Assembly: GCA_947474645.1 (NCBI GenBank)
Contig: CANJJD010000017.1
Coordinates: forward strand, 1-50,762
From: Alphaproteobacteria bacterium
GTDB taxonomy: Bacteria; Pseudomonadota; Alphaproteobacteria; Micropepsales; Micropepsaceae
Reading direction: 5' to 3'
Length of the DNA: 50,762 nucleotides
This document shows, in pieces, positions 42,091 through 50,762 of this stretch (position 1 is the first letter of the stretch; each line of letters starts with the position of its first letter). The notes under the pieces were generated by a model. It did no database searches and was not told the origin of the DNA. It saw nothing but the letters and a program-made list of their open reading frames with translations. The translations under genes were made by a program, and so were the position numbers.

Positions 42091-43283
42091 ATCTTCTTCT
42101 TCGCCTTGAAGCTGGGCAGGAACACCGCCAGCAATCCGATGGCCGGCAGGTAAGAGCACACCTGGTAGACATAAGTGATGGAAGTGTGGTCGGCCAGCGC
42201 GCCCAGCACCGCAGCGCCGATGCCGCTGAGCCCGAAGGACAGGCCGAAGAACAGGCCGGAAATCATGCCGACCCGGCCCGGCAGCAATTCCTGGGCATAG
42301 ACCACGATGGCGGGAAAGGCGGACGCCAGCACCATGCCGATGATTACCGACAGGACGCCGGTCCAGAACAGGTTGGCGTAAGGCAGCATCAGGGTGAAAG
42401 GCAGCATGCCCAGGATGGAAAACCAGATCACGTATTTGCGGCCGATGCGGTCGCCCAGCGGCCCGCCCAGCAGCGTTCCCAAAGCCACCGCGCCCAGGAA
42501 GAAGAACAGGTGGATCTGGGCTGCCTGCACCGACAGGCCGAAGCGGTCGATCAGGTAGAAGGTGTAATAGCTGCCGACGCTGGACAGATAGACGAACTTG
42601 GAAAACACCAGCGCCAGCAGGATCACCAGCGACCAGACAATCTTGGTTTTGGACAGGCTGGAGAGACGTTCGCCATGGTGATGCTTGATGCGCGCCAAGC
42701 CGTGATGCTTGTACCAGGTGCCGACCTTGAACAGCAGGATGATCGCCAGCAGCGCCAGCACGCCATACCAGGCCACCGCGCGCTGGCCATAGGCGGCGAC
42801 AAGGAACGCGGCAGACAAGGGGCCCAGCGCCGAACCGACATTGCCGCCGACCTGGAACAGCGATTGCGCCAGGCCATAGCGCCCGCCCGAGGCCATGCGC
42901 GCCACCCGGCTGGACTCCGGGTGAAAGACCGATGAACCCACTCCAATCAGCATGGAGGCTATCAGCACCACCGGATAGTTGCCGGCGACGGACAGCAGCA
43001 CCAGCCCGACCAATGTCGCGACCATGCCCGCCGCCAACGAATAGGGCATGGGCTTGAGATCGGAGACATAGCCTACCGCCGGCTGCAGCAGCGAGGCGGT
43101 GCATTGGGATGCCAGGGTGATCAGCCCGATCTGGGCGAAGCTGAGGTGAAACTGCTCCTGCAGGGTGGGATAGATGGCCGGCAACACCGCCTGCATCATG
43201 TCGTTGAGCATGTGGCCGGCGCCGATGGCCAGCAGCACCGCGAAGCTGGTGTCATGGATTTTGCTGGCGGCCGGCTGGGTCAT
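42087..43283 (-). CDS. MFS exporter, Fsr (fosmidomycin resistance)-like
   Basis: A 398-residue major-facilitator protein with 12 helices. It contains GHMLNDMMQAVLPAIYPTL, LSFAQIGLITLASQCTASLLQP and GSSVFHPESSRVARMAS, all features of the Fsr branch. Fsr-type pumps expel fosmidomycin and perhaps related phosphonates or sugars. Translation of epmB is coupled to it through a 4-base overlap (42087-42090), although no functional link is obvious. The C-terminus is strongly basic. Confidence 0.8.
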   Translation of the reverse strand: MTQPAASKIHDTSFAVLLAIGAGHMLNDMMQAVLPAIYPTLQEQFHLSFAQIGLITLASQCTASLLQPAVGYVSDLKPMPYSLAAGMVATLVGLVLLSVAGNYPVVLIASMLIGVGSSVFHPESSRVARMASGGRYGLAQSLFQVGGNVGSALGPLSAAFLVAAYGQRAVAWYGVLALLAIILLFKVGTWYKHHGLARIKHHHGERLSSLSKTKIVWSLVILLALVFSKFVYLSSVGSYYTFYLIDRFGLSVQAAQIHLFFFLGAVALGTLLGGPLGDRIGRKYVIWFSILGMLPFTLMLPYANLFWTGVLSVIIGMVLASAFPAIVVYAQELLPGRVGMISGLFFGLSFGLSGIGAAVLGALADHTSITYVYQVCSYLPAIGLLAVFLPSFKAKKKI

Positions 43284-43404
43284 GGCGCGCGGAGCCTAGC
43301 GATTATCACCCTGTTGAACAGCCTTTTTCCCGCAACCGTGTCATTCGTTGTTGCGCCGGGGCGCGAGGGGCGGGCATGCTGGCGAAAAAGCCGGGGAGAG
43401 ACAC

Positions 43405-44715
43405 ATGCGCCGCTTGTTGTTCGCCGCCTTCTGTATTCTGGCCGTGCCTGTAGCCGCTGCCGCGCCGGGCTGGAAGCTGGCCCCGACCACTGCCGACACG
43501 GGCGGGCGGGCGCCCGTCGCTCATGGCGGCAAGGTGCTGGCGCCGGGCTCCTCGCCGCTCAGCGTGCTGGCCGGCTGTTCGGACGACATCGCCAAGCTTT
43601 GCAATGGCCGTTCGGGCCTTTATGCCGCGCGCGCCTGCCTGACCGAAAACAAGGCGCGGCTTTCGCGCCGCTGCACGGTGGACCTGGCGGCCCTGCCCGC
43701 CTCCAGCGTGCCGGCCTGCAGCCGCTCGCCGATCTGCGACAACCGCCTGGGACCGACGCGCGAGGAATTGCGCCGGGTGCTGTGGGACCAGACGATGGGC
43801 TACAGCTATGACTATCCCTTCGACCTGCCGATGGGCGGTGGCGGCGCCACCGGGGTGGCAATCGACACGCGCGGCAATATCTGGGTCTTGCAGCGGACCG
43901 CCGCCGGCCAGCCGCAACTGTTCGAATTCGACGCGCAGTACAAGCTGATCCGCACGGTGCCCGACAGCGTGATCGGCCGGCTGGAAAAGGGCCACGGCAT
44001 CAAGGTGGATGGTCAGGACAATGTCTGGATCAGCGACGCCAATGGCGCCATTGTCCTGAAGCTGAGTCCCCAAGGAAAGCTGCTGCAAACCATCGGGGTG
44101 CGCGGCAAGCGCGGCGACTGGAACGAAGCCAAGAGCCAGCGCCTGCTGTGGCAGCCGCTGGATGTCGCTTTCGCACCGAACGGCGACATCTACATCGCCC
44201 AGGGCCATGGCAATGAAAGCCCCAATGACGCAGAGCTCGCGCCGGATAACCGTGTCGGCGCTTCGCGTATCCTGCACTTGGACCGCAGCGGAAAATTCCT
44301 GGGCCAGTGGTATGGCAACCAGATCGGGCCGGGAAAGTTCAGCATGGCACACGGCATCGCGGTGGATCCCAGGAATGGCGATGTGTGGATCGGCGACCGC
44401 GAGGAATACCGGCTGGTGGTCTATGGCCGCGATGGCAAGTTCAAGAAGACGCTCCCCATGCTCAACCTGATGTGCGCCGTGGCGTTCGATTCCCATGGCG
44501 ATCTGTGGGTTTCGACGGGACGCGACGGACAGCTTCTGAAGCTGGACCGCAACGGAAATGTGCTGGGCGCGGTGGGGCGCGGCTCTGGGCTGGGCACCGG
44601 CCAGTTCATCGAGGCGACCTATATGGCCTGGGACAAGGCGGGCAATGTCTATTCGGGCGATACCAGCGTCGGCCGCGTCACCCGCATGGTGGCGCCGTCA
44701 GGGCAGCGGCGCTAG
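43405..44715 (+). CDS. Secreted NHL-repeat beta-propeller protein with Cys-rich N-terminus
   Basis: A 436-residue exported protein (signal peptide about 1-19). Residues about 45-115 form a Cys-rich module (CSDDIAKLCNGRSG, ARACLTENKARLSRRC) like the cysteine-rich GLG1 repeat. The rest has six NHL-type blades (ATGVAIDTRGNIWVL, GIKVDGQDNVWISDANG, GIAVDPRNGDVWIGDR, GDLWVSTGRDG). Such propellers bind ligands or act as lyases/hydrolases; nothing here fixes the role. ATG 43405 has GGGGAGAG upstream. It is convergent with epmA. Confidence 0.72.
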   Translation: MRRLLFAAFCILAVPVAAAAPGWKLAPTTADTGGRAPVAHGGKVLAPGSSPLSVLAGCSDDIAKLCNGRSGLYAARACLTENKARLSRRCTVDLAALPASSVPACSRSPICDNRLGPTREELRRVLWDQTMGYSYDYPFDLPMGGGGATGVAIDTRGNIWVLQRTAAGQPQLFEFDAQYKLIRTVPDSVIGRLEKGHGIKVDGQDNVWISDANGAIVLKLSPQGKLLQTIGVRGKRGDWNEAKSQRLLWQPLDVAFAPNGDIYIAQGHGNESPNDAELAPDNRVGASRILHLDRSGKFLGQWYGNQIGPGKFSMAHGIAVDPRNGDVWIGDREEYRLVVYGRDGKFKKTLPMLNLMCAVAFDSHGDLWVSTGRDGQLLKLDRNGNVLGAVGRGSGLGTGQFIEATYMAWDKAGNVYSGDTSVGRVTRMVAPSGQRR

Positions 44716-44757
44716 ACGTTAGCGCCGCATTCCGCGGCGCGACCCTCAACTCGCGCA

Positions 44758-44860
44758 GGCCCGCCTCCCCTGCGCGCGCGCAAGCGCGCAGGCGGGGGAG
44801 GTGGCTGTAGCTGGCCAGCCGCGAAGCGGCGGTTAAGCCAGCGAAAGCCGGAGGGGGAAG
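44758..44860. repeat. Intergenic GC-rich hairpin repeat
   Basis: A long imperfect stem pairs CCTCCCCTGCGCGC with GCGCGCAGG...GGGGGAGG. A second dyad follows (GCCGC-GAA-GCGGC). The CCTCCCC...GGGGGAGG framing and the final AGGGGGAAG recall dispersed intergenic repeats of high-GC bacteria. It lies between the 3' ends of the NHL gene and epmA and may end both transcripts. Confidence 0.5.
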
Positions 44861-44867
44861 ACAAAAA

Positions 44868-45899
44868 CTAGAACATCAATGGCGTCCAAAGAACGTCATT
44901 GATGTTCGGCGCACCGGTGGCCAGCATCACCAGCCGGTCGAAACCCAGCGCCACGCCGCTGGACGGCGGCATATGCGCCAGGGCAGCCAGGAAATCCTCG
45001 TCCAAGGGATAGCGCACGCCATAGACGCGTTCCTTTTTGACCATCTCGCTGTCAAAGCGGGCGCGCTGCTGAACCGGATCGGTCAATTCGCCGAAGCCAT
45101 TGGCCAGCTCCACGCCGCATGCATAAAGCTCGAAGCGTTCGGCCACGCGGGCATCGCGCCCGCTGGTGCGCGCCAGCGCCGCTTCGCACACCGGATATTC
45201 GTAAAGAATGCAGGGCCGCTCCAACCCCAGCTTCGGTTCCACCCGAAGAGTGAGAATCTTGGCGAACATGTCGGACCAGTCGTCATCATCGGCGACATCA
45301 ATGCCGCCGCGCCGGGCGCGGGAACGCAACGCGTTGGCATCGCCCACGCCTTGCGGCGACAAGGTCGCCAGCAGGTCAATGCCGGCTAGGTGGGTAAAGG
45401 CTTCGGCCACCGTCAGCCGGTCGGCTTGCGCGCGCGGATCGCATTCGGCAGCGCGATGGCGCAGGACCTTCGCCTCCGTCACATCCGCCGCCAGCGCCAG
45501 CAGCGCCAGGCTGTCGGCGATCACCGCCTGATAGTCTTCCCGCGCCCGGTACCATTCCAGCATGGTGAATTCCGGCGCATGCGTGCGGCCGCGCTCGCGG
45601 TTGCGGAACACCCGGGCGAAATCGAAAATCTTCTCTTCGCCCGCCGCCAGCAGCTTCTTGGCGGCGAATTCCGGCGAGGTGTGCAGGTAGAGCGGCGTGC
45701 TGGCCGCATCGGGCCCGGTCAGGCGGGTTTCAAAGGCATGCAGATGGGTCTCGTTGCCGGGGGACATGACCAGCGCCCCGCACTCCACCTCGGTGAAGCC
45801 GCGGGCCTCGAAATGGGCGCGGATGGCGGTCTTCAACCGCCCCCGCTGGATCAGCAGGGGCCGCCGGTCGGCATGATTTTGGGCGTTCCACCAGGGCAT
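44868..45899 (-). CDS. epmA: EF-P--(R)-beta-lysine ligase EpmA
   Basis: A 343-residue class II lysyl-tRNA-synthetase paralog (GenX/PoxA) without an anticodon-binding domain. Motif 2 is [20 protein letters not shown] and motif 3 is [12 protein letters not shown]. EpmA attaches (R)-beta-lysine to Lys34 of EF-P. It is transcribed divergently from efp; the 64 bases between the starts must hold both promoters. Confidence 0.92.
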   Translation of the reverse strand: MPWWNAQNHADRRPLLIQRGRLKTAIRAHFEARGFTEVECGALVMSPGNETHLHAFETRLTGPDAASTPLYLHTSPEFAAKKLLAAGEEKIFDFARVFRNRERGRTHAPEFTMLEWYRAREDYQAVIADSLALLALAADVTEAKVLRHRAAECDPRAQADRLTVAEAFTHLAGIDLLATLSPQGVGDANALRSRARRGGIDVADDDDWSDMFAKILTLRVEPKLGLERPCILYEYPVCEAALARTSGRDARVAERFELYACGVELANGFGELTDPVQQRARFDSEMVKKERVYGVRYPLDEDFLAALAHMPPSSGVALGFDRLVMLATGAPNINDVLWTPLMF

Positions 45900-45963
45900 T
45901 TTGACCTCTTATAGCCCCCCTGCTATAGCCCCCGGCAAATCCGCTGATTTGAAGAGGTTTCCC

Positions 45964-46533
45964 GTGGTTTCGGTTATCGCCAGCTCCGTGCGCAAAGGCA
46001 ATGTCATCGAAAAGGATGGCAAGCTTTATCTCGTCATCACCGCCGAGAATATCCATCCCGGCAAGGGCACGCCCGTCACCCATCTGGAAATGCGCCGCAT
46101 CAGCGACGGGGTGAAGACCGTGGAGCGGCTGCGCACCACCGACAGCATCGAAAAGGCCTTTGTCGAGCACGAGGACTATCAATACCTGTACCAGGACGGC
46201 GAGCAGTATGTGTTCATGCAGCCCAAGACCTTTGACCAGTTGCATGTCGGCTCCGACGTGGTCGGCGATGCGGCGCCCTACCTGACCGAGAACATGGACG
46301 TGCAGTTGCAACTGTTCGAAGGCAACGCCATCTCGATCGAGATTCCCCAGCGCGCCACCTTCGAGATCGTGGACACCGAACCGGTGGTGAAGGGCCAGAC
46401 CGCGTCCGGCTCGTTCAAGCCGGCGATGCTGTCCAACGGCGTCAAGACCATGGTGCCGACCCACATCGTCACCGGCACCCGCGTGGTGGTGATGACCGCG
46501 GACGGCGCCTATGTGGAGCGTGCCAAGGACTAG
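45964..46533 (+). CDS. efp: Translation elongation factor P
   Basis: A 189-residue EF-P with three beta-barrel domains. The modified lysine, Lys34, is in [11 protein letters not shown]. The second and third domains contain [12 protein letters not shown] and [26 protein letters not shown] relieves ribosome stalling at polyproline, a need met here by proline-rich proteins such as TonB. The start is GTG 45964 after AAGAGG; the in-frame sequence upstream is not family-like. EpmA and EpmB in the same window show that Lys34 is likely beta-lysylated. Confidence 0.95.
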   Translation: MVSVIASSVRKGNVIEKDGKLYLVITAENIHPGKGTPVTHLEMRRISDGVKTVERLRTTDSIEKAFVEHEDYQYLYQDGEQYVFMQPKTFDQLHVGSDVVGDAAPYLTENMDVQLQLFEGNAISIEIPQRATFEIVDTEPVVKGQTASGSFKPAMLSNGVKTMVPTHIVTGTRVVVMTADGAYVERAKD

Positions 46534-46567
46534 CCGTTCCGCAAAACCGGCATAGCTTTTTCGAAAC

Positions 46568-46600
46568 GGCCCGCACTAAGCTTGCGGGCCGTTTGCTTTT
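46568..46600 (+). terminator. Terminator of efp
   Basis: GGCCCGCA (46568-46575) pairs with TGCGGGCC (46583-46590), followed by GTTTGCTTTT. Confidence 0.82.
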
Positions 46601-46610
46601 GAGGGATGCC

Positions 46611-47105
46611 ATGGCCAAACGCATCGACCCCCAGACTCTGCCCACCGTTACCGGCACCTTCTATCCACCGCCCCATGACCAGCCCTGCCGGGCGCGCGAG
46701 CGCCGCAAGCTGGGCGATGCGGCCGGGCTGACCCAGTTCGGCGTCAATTTGCTGCGGCTGGCGCCTGGCGTCTGGTCCAGCCAACGCCACTGGCATACCG
46801 GGCAAGACGAGTTCGTCTATGTCCTGCAAGGCGAAGTGGTACTGCTCACCGACACCGGCGAAGAGCTTCTGAAGCCTGGCGATTGCGCCGGCTTCAAGGC
46901 GGGCGACAAGGACGGCCATCATTTGCAAAACCGCGGGCCTGCCGACGCACTTCTGCTGGAGATCGGCACGCGCGTGGCCGAGGATGGCGGGGAATATCCC
47001 GACATCGACATGGCGTTCCAGGTCAGCGCGCCCGCCATGTATACCCGCAAGGATGGCACGCCCTATACCGGCATCCGGCTGCGCGGTCCCGATGCGAAAG
47101 ACTGA
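46611..47105 (+). CDS. Cupin-domain protein
   Basis: A 164-residue single-cupin protein. The first metal motif reads HWHTGQDEFVYVLQGE and the second, KPGDCAGFKAGDKDGHHLQN. The C-terminal tail has DMAFQVSAPAMYTRKDG. Such stand-alone cupins bind metals or small molecules; the substrate is unknown. ATG 46611 has GAGGG upstream and a start just after the efp terminator. It is convergent with the VOC gene at 47106. Confidence 0.75.
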   Translation: MAKRIDPQTLPTVTGTFYPPPHDQPCRARERRKLGDAAGLTQFGVNLLRLAPGVWSSQRHWHTGQDEFVYVLQGEVVLLTDTGEELLKPGDCAGFKAGDKDGHHLQNRGPADALLLEIGTRVAEDGGEYPDIDMAFQVSAPAMYTRKDGTPYTGIRLRGPDAKD

Positions 47106-47513
47106 CTAGCGGAAATTGATCTCGACCAGCACGCCTTCGGGATCGGGCACGAAGAGCTGTTTCAGCTTGCCGCCGGGCACCACCCGCTCCTTGAAGGTCA
47201 GGCCGGCCTCTGTCAGGCGCGCGCGCATCCCCTCGAAATCATCGCCCTGGAAGGCGACATGGTCGAAGGCGCCGGTATCGGGCTCGCCTTCCCTGGGCGC
47301 GGGCGGGGCCTTTTCCCGGCCCCAGGCGCCGGCGGTGTCGCTGGCTTCCACCAGGTGGATCACCGGCACCCCGCCCAGATAGAGCCAATAGCCGCGGAAG
47401 GGGAAATCCGGGCGCATCCCTTCGGTCAAACCCATCAAATCCACATAGAAATCGCGGGTGCGGCGGAGCTGGCCGCAGCGGACGGTGACATGCTCCAGAG
47501 CCTGAACGCCCAT
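47106..47513 (-). CDS. VOC-family (glyoxalase/dioxygenase fold) protein
   Basis: A 135-residue protein with two VOC half-motifs: LEHVTVRCGQLRRTRDFYVDLMGL and FDHVAFQGDDFEGMRARL, ending DPEGVLVEINF. A metal triad is likely from His, His and Glu in these segments. ATG 47513 has an AAGGA site at good spacing; an ATG nine bases upstream is too close to it. The substrate is unknown. It is divergent from the peroxiredoxin gene. Confidence 0.75.
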   Translation of the reverse strand: MGVQALEHVTVRCGQLRRTRDFYVDLMGLTEGMRPDFPFRGYWLYLGGVPVIHLVEASDTAGAWGREKAPPAPREGEPDTGAFDHVAFQGDDFEGMRARLTEAGLTFKERVVPGGKLKQLFVPDPEGVLVEINFR

Positions 47514-47617
47514 ATTTTCCATTCCTTTACGCCGCCAGGACCTACCGGCGGCCTTCGGCACCTTACCGCAGGCAATGCCCCATGCTAGCGTGCCGGCGCC
47601 CAATTTCGAGGACCCCC

Positions 47618-48193
47618 ATGAAAAAGCAGCTTGTGATCGCCCTGATGGCCGCCTTCTGCGCCAGCCCCGCTTTTGCCGCCCTGAAGGTGGGCGACAAGGC
47701 CCCCGATTTCAGCGCCACCGCGGTGATGGCCGGCAAGGAATTCAACTTCAACCTGAAGACGGCCCTGAAGAAGGGTCCAGCCGTGGTCTATTTCTATCCC
47801 GCCGCCTACACCAAGGGCTGCGATATCGAAGCCCATGCCTTCGCCGTAAATGCCGACAAGTTCGCCGCCGCCAAGGCCACCATCATCGGCGTGTCCGCCG
47901 ACAGCCCCGCGCGGCTGCAGGAATTCTCGTCCGATCCAGCCTATTGCGCCGGCAAATTCGCGGTGGCGTCGGATGCCGATACCAAGATCGCCGAATCCTA
48001 CAAGCTGAACGTGACCGCGGCGCGCAAGATCACCGATGAGCGCAAGGGCACGACTTTCCACGCCATCATCGAGCGCGTGACGTACGTGATCGGCAAGGAC
48101 GGCAAGATCCTGGCCGCGCTGTCGTCCAAGGAGGACGGCATTTCGCCCGAAGGCCATGTCGAGAAGTCGCTGGCGATGGTCTCCGCCAAGTAG
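47618..48193 (+). CDS. Exported peroxiredoxin (AhpC/TSA, BCP-like)
   Basis: A 191-residue peroxiredoxin with an N-terminal signal peptide (about 1-21, ending AFA). The fold starts KVGDKAPDFSATAV. The peroxidatic Cys68 is in YPAAYTKGCDIEAHAF and a possible resolving Cys110 lies in DPAYCAGKF. It would detoxify peroxides in the periplasm, less common than the cytoplasmic form. A strong terminator follows. Confidence 0.82.
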   Translation: MKKQLVIALMAAFCASPAFAALKVGDKAPDFSATAVMAGKEFNFNLKTALKKGPAVVYFYPAAYTKGCDIEAHAFAVNADKFAAAKATIIGVSADSPARLQEFSSDPAYCAGKFAVASDADTKIAESYKLNVTAARKITDERKGTTFHAIIERVTYVIGKDGKILAALSSKEDGISPEGHVEKSLAMVSAK

Positions 48194-48214
48194 TTTTCTG
48201 GAACAAATGCAAAA

Positions 48215-48242
48215 GCCGCCCGGGAAACCGGGCGGCTTTTTT
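48215..48242 (+). terminator. Terminator of the peroxiredoxin gene
   Basis: GCCGCCCGG (48215-48223), GAAA loop, CCGGGCGGC (48228-48236), then six T. Confidence 0.93.
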
Positions 48243-48506
48243 GTGTGTTTCGCATAGGGACTGAACACCCCTGTGGCGGGGCCGACACGGCCCGATGCTG
48301 CATTGCAGTATTTAGAAAAAATTAAGCAATTACAAGGATTTATTGTTGCTGAAATATCACGGCTGCGTGGCCGAGATACGTCTTTGTGACAGGCCTGACT
48401 CTTGCTCTATTTCGGGCGGGCGAGCGCTGTACGGGGGATCCGCTTCTGCTGTGTCCGACAATGCCGCCGATGGAAAGCATCGGCACGTCGTGAAACGCAA
48501 AGCCGG

Positions 48507-49253
48507 GTGCATCTCTTGTCCAAATGCCTTCTCTTGAAGCTTGCCGTTGCTGCGCTGGTTCTGGCGCCGTTATCGGTTAACGCTGGCGAGCGGCCTCCAT
48601 CTTCCAGCATAAAGTCCAACATCACGCCGCGCGTCTTGGACCTTACCCATGATGTGATCAGCTTTCTGGGCTTCGGCGCCGACCAGGTCAACAATCCCAC
48701 CGATCCCCAGCCGGTTGCCGAGCGCGCGGTGACCGATCGCCCGAGGACCGAAATCATTCCGCGCGAGATCGCGCCCATGTCCATCGCCAACCTGGCCGCA
48801 CCGCCGCCGCGCCTGCCGGCCGTGACCGCCACCGCCCCGTCGGTGGAAACTCCGCTGCGCCGGCTGTTCTGCGTGGAATATGCCCGCATGCGGTCCGGCC
48901 TGGCGGTGTTCGGCGATGCCAAGCATTGGTGGGAACGCGCCAAGAGTCTCTATGCCCGCCTGCCCCACCCCGTGGAAGAAGCCGTGATGGTGTTCTCCGG
49001 CTCCAAGCGGCTGAAGCGGGGCCATGTCGCGGTGGTGACCGATATCGTCAGCCCCCGCCAGATCATCGTGGACCAGGCCAATTGGCAGAATAAGGGCGAA
49101 ATTGACCACGCCACCCCGGTGCTGGACGTCAGCGCCGCCAATGACTGGAGCCTGGTGCGGGTGTGGGACATCCCGTCCGGCCAGTTCGGCGCCCGCACCT
49201 ATGCCATCAGCGGCTTTATCGCCAAGGGACTGACCACCGCCTCGCGGGACTGA
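48507..49253 (+). CDS. Secreted CHAP-like amidase-fold protein
   Basis: About 248 residues with a signal peptide (KCLLLKLAVAALVLAPLSVNA). A linker (about 30-115) leads to a CHAP-like C-terminal domain: nucleophile Cys in RRLFCVEYARMRSG, His in KRGHVAVVTDIVSP and a following Asn/Trp (DQANWQNK). CHAP enzymes cut peptidoglycan peptides or glutathionylspermidine-like amides. The start is GTG 48507 or TTG 48516; no ATG fits and the upstream frame is not protein-like. The leader region (48300-48350) is AT-rich. The next gene, a GT2, follows 30 bases later. Confidence 0.7.
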   Translation: MHLLSKCLLLKLAVAALVLAPLSVNAGERPPSSSIKSNITPRVLDLTHDVISFLGFGADQVNNPTDPQPVAERAVTDRPRTEIIPREIAPMSIANLAAPPPRLPAVTATAPSVETPLRRLFCVEYARMRSGLAVFGDAKHWWERAKSLYARLPHPVEEAVMVFSGSKRLKRGHVAVVTDIVSPRQIIVDQANWQNKGEIDHATPVLDVSAANDWSLVRVWDIPSGQFGARTYAISGFIAKGLTTASRD

Positions 49254-49283
49254 CAGGCCGTATTTGCCTATAATGCGGTGACC

Positions 49284-50048
49284 ATGGCCGCCCCTTCTGT
49301 TTCGATCATCACCCCGACCTTCAACCGCCACGCCTTGCTGCGGGCGCAGGCCGATATCGTGCGCGCCCAGAGCGTACAGGATTTTGAATGGCTGATCCTG
49401 GATGACGGGCCGCAAGCCTCGCCGTTTTTCCAGCAGCTTTCGGATCCGCGCATCCATTACACCCATCTGGACGGCGCGCCCATGCTGGTCAGCGCCAAGC
49501 GCAACTGGTTGTGCGAGCGGGCCACCGCGCCGGTGATCGCCCAGTTCGACGATGACGATTATTACGCGCCCAATTACCTGGCCACCATGCTGGCGCGGCT
49601 GGATTCCAGCGGCGCCGAAATCACCAAGCTGTCGGCATGGTTCGTCTATTCCGCGCAGCTCAAGCGCCTGGGCTATTGGGACACCGCCAACACCCTGGGG
49701 CTGCATTTCACCTTCGGGCCGGAGCCGGTGCTGAACGCCTTTTTCAATCAGGAGGCGCCGGACAATATGAAAAACAACTATGCCGGCTATGGCTTCAGCT
49801 ATGTCTTCAAGCAATCCATGTGGGCGACGGCGCCGTTCCCGCATGTGAAATACGCTTCGGATTTCGGATTTGTCGCCGCTGCGCGGGACAAGGGCTGCCG
49901 GCTGGACCATTTCGCCGATACCGAGGGCTTGTGCCTGCATGTGCTGCGCAAGGACAATATGTCCAAGAGCTTCCCGCAGTATCTGCTGCCGGACTTCATG
50001 TTGGGAAAGCTGTTTCCGGCCGACATTTCCGCGCTGCTCGACAGCTAG
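49284..50048 (+). CDS. GT2-family glycosyltransferase
   Basis: A 254-residue GT-A glycosyltransferase without membrane helices: VSIITPTFNRHALL, WLILDDGP and metal-binding FDDDDYY (a DxD variant). A later GFSYVFKQSMW segment probably forms the acceptor region. The donor and acceptor are unknown. ATG 49284 is preferred over a GTG at 49278. It lies just before the rRNA operon, ending in a strong terminator. Confidence 0.8.
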   Translation: MAAPSVSIITPTFNRHALLRAQADIVRAQSVQDFEWLILDDGPQASPFFQQLSDPRIHYTHLDGAPMLVSAKRNWLCERATAPVIAQFDDDDYYAPNYLATMLARLDSSGAEITKLSAWFVYSAQLKRLGYWDTANTLGLHFTFGPEPVLNAFFNQEAPDNMKNNYAGYGFSYVFKQSMWATAPFPHVKYASDFGFVAAARDKGCRLDHFADTEGLCLHVLRKDNMSKSFPQYLLPDFMLGKLFPADISALLDS

Positions 50049-50070
50049 AATCAGAAATCCAAAAGCAAAA

Positions 50071-50099
50071 AGCCCCGCCGGTTTCCCGGCGGGGCTTTT
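50071..50099 (+). terminator. Terminator between the GT2 gene and the rRNA operon
   Basis: AGCCCCGCCG (50071-50080) pairs with CGGCGGGGCT (50087-50096); T-rich on the right, A-rich on the left. It can also close the minus-strand rRNA transcript. Confidence 0.85.
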
Positions 50100-50144
50100 C
50101 GTTGAATTGTGTTGGCGGGTTTCTAGTCTTTCAGTCCTTGGCAG

Positions 50145-50260
50145 ACCTGGCAGCGTTCTACTCTCCCGCGGCTTAAGCCGCAGTACCATGGACGCAGAAG
50201 GCTTTGACGGCCGAGTTCGGAATGGGATCGGGTAGAATTCCTTCGCTATGACCACCAGGT
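50145..50260 (-). rRNA. 5S ribosomal RNA
   Basis: The minus strand gives a full 5S: the ends ACCTGGTGG and CTGCCAGGT pair, and the inside has CCGAACTCGG and the GAGAGTAG segment. About 116 nt, last gene of the rRNA operon. Confidence 0.9.
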
Positions 50261-50392
50261 CGGCAAAGGACTGAAAGACGGCCCGCGTTTGCACGCGAAC
50301 CTGCACTTTGTGAATACGACACACGGCGACCGATATTTTAGTTTGTGGTGTTGTATGCCTGGCTTTGTTTCCAGACATGGAACGGTGCTGCT
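50261..50392. other. 23S-5S internal spacer
   Basis: About 130 bases with no tRNA or coding feature. It presumably contains processing stems for 23S and 5S. Confidence 0.6.

Positions 50393-50762
<370 letters not shown>

Noticed and set aside
41122..43104. A 660-codon fusion frame joining epmB to sequence inside the exporter gene
   Set aside because: The N-terminal part is an out-of-frame reading of the MFS gene; epmB begins at ATG 42090 with a 4-base overlap.

Overview
The window is high-GC DNA with dense gene packing and looks like a chromosomal segment of an alphaproteobacterium. The evidence is a CpdR-type response regulator, hfaA/hfaB/hfaD-like holdfast-anchor genes, an EF-P of alphaproteobacterial type, paired ExbDs in a TonB operon and a BlaI/M56 pair. 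I would place it near Caulobacterales or the Rhizomicrobium/Micropepsis group, but the genus cannot be fixed by reading alone. There is no prophage, insertion sequence, integrase or CRISPR array; most of the window is ordinary chromosomal gene content.

Layout. 1-2050: tRNA-Val next to a perfect palindrome, cpdR, an N-formylglutamate amidohydrolase and a small secreted protein. 2508-9218: a same-strand envelope-glycan run (LpxH-like phosphoesterase, GT4, GT-C-like membrane protein, DPMS-like GT2, GtrA, and a large secreted protein with a possible Cys/His active site). 9285-12934: a minus-strand tonB-exbB-exbD-exbD-TPR operon. 13391-22539: glyoxalase I, a large autotransporter, a pentapeptide-repeat protein, an alpha/beta hydrolase lacking the usual nucleophilic serine, a small heat-shock protein with a candidate heat-shock promoter, a lysophospholipase-like hydrolase and a Pro/Ala-rich membrane protein. 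22720-31759: hisN, an NhaD/ArsB-type transporter, a small membrane protein, typA/bipA, and an MdtA/MdtC-like RND pump.

31876-37484 is the most interesting accessory-looking block. It is a minus-strand series of rhomboid protease, BlaI repressor, M56 (BlaR1-like) sensor protease, double-motif retropepsin-like protease and two tandem paralogous secreted proteins of unknown function. A similar 13-base operator-like sequence lies in front of blaI and in front of the paralog pair, suggesting one protease-gated regulon.

37774-40056 carries hfaA-, hfaB- and hfaD-like genes for anchoring an adhesive holdfast. HfaB has a stop codon followed by 24 more in-frame, protein-like codons, and a set of three strong hairpins ends the cluster. 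40206-46533 contains a 2-oxoglutarate oxygenase and the full EF-P beta-lysylation set (epmB, epmA, efp), interleaved with an Fsr-like exporter and an NHL-repeat protein. 46611-50048 has cupin, VOC, secreted peroxiredoxin, CHAP-like and GT2 genes. The window ends in the 3' part of an rRNA operon on the minus strand (5S, then the 3' end of 23S).

Long reading frames antisense to the real genes are common here because of the base composition and are not reported.
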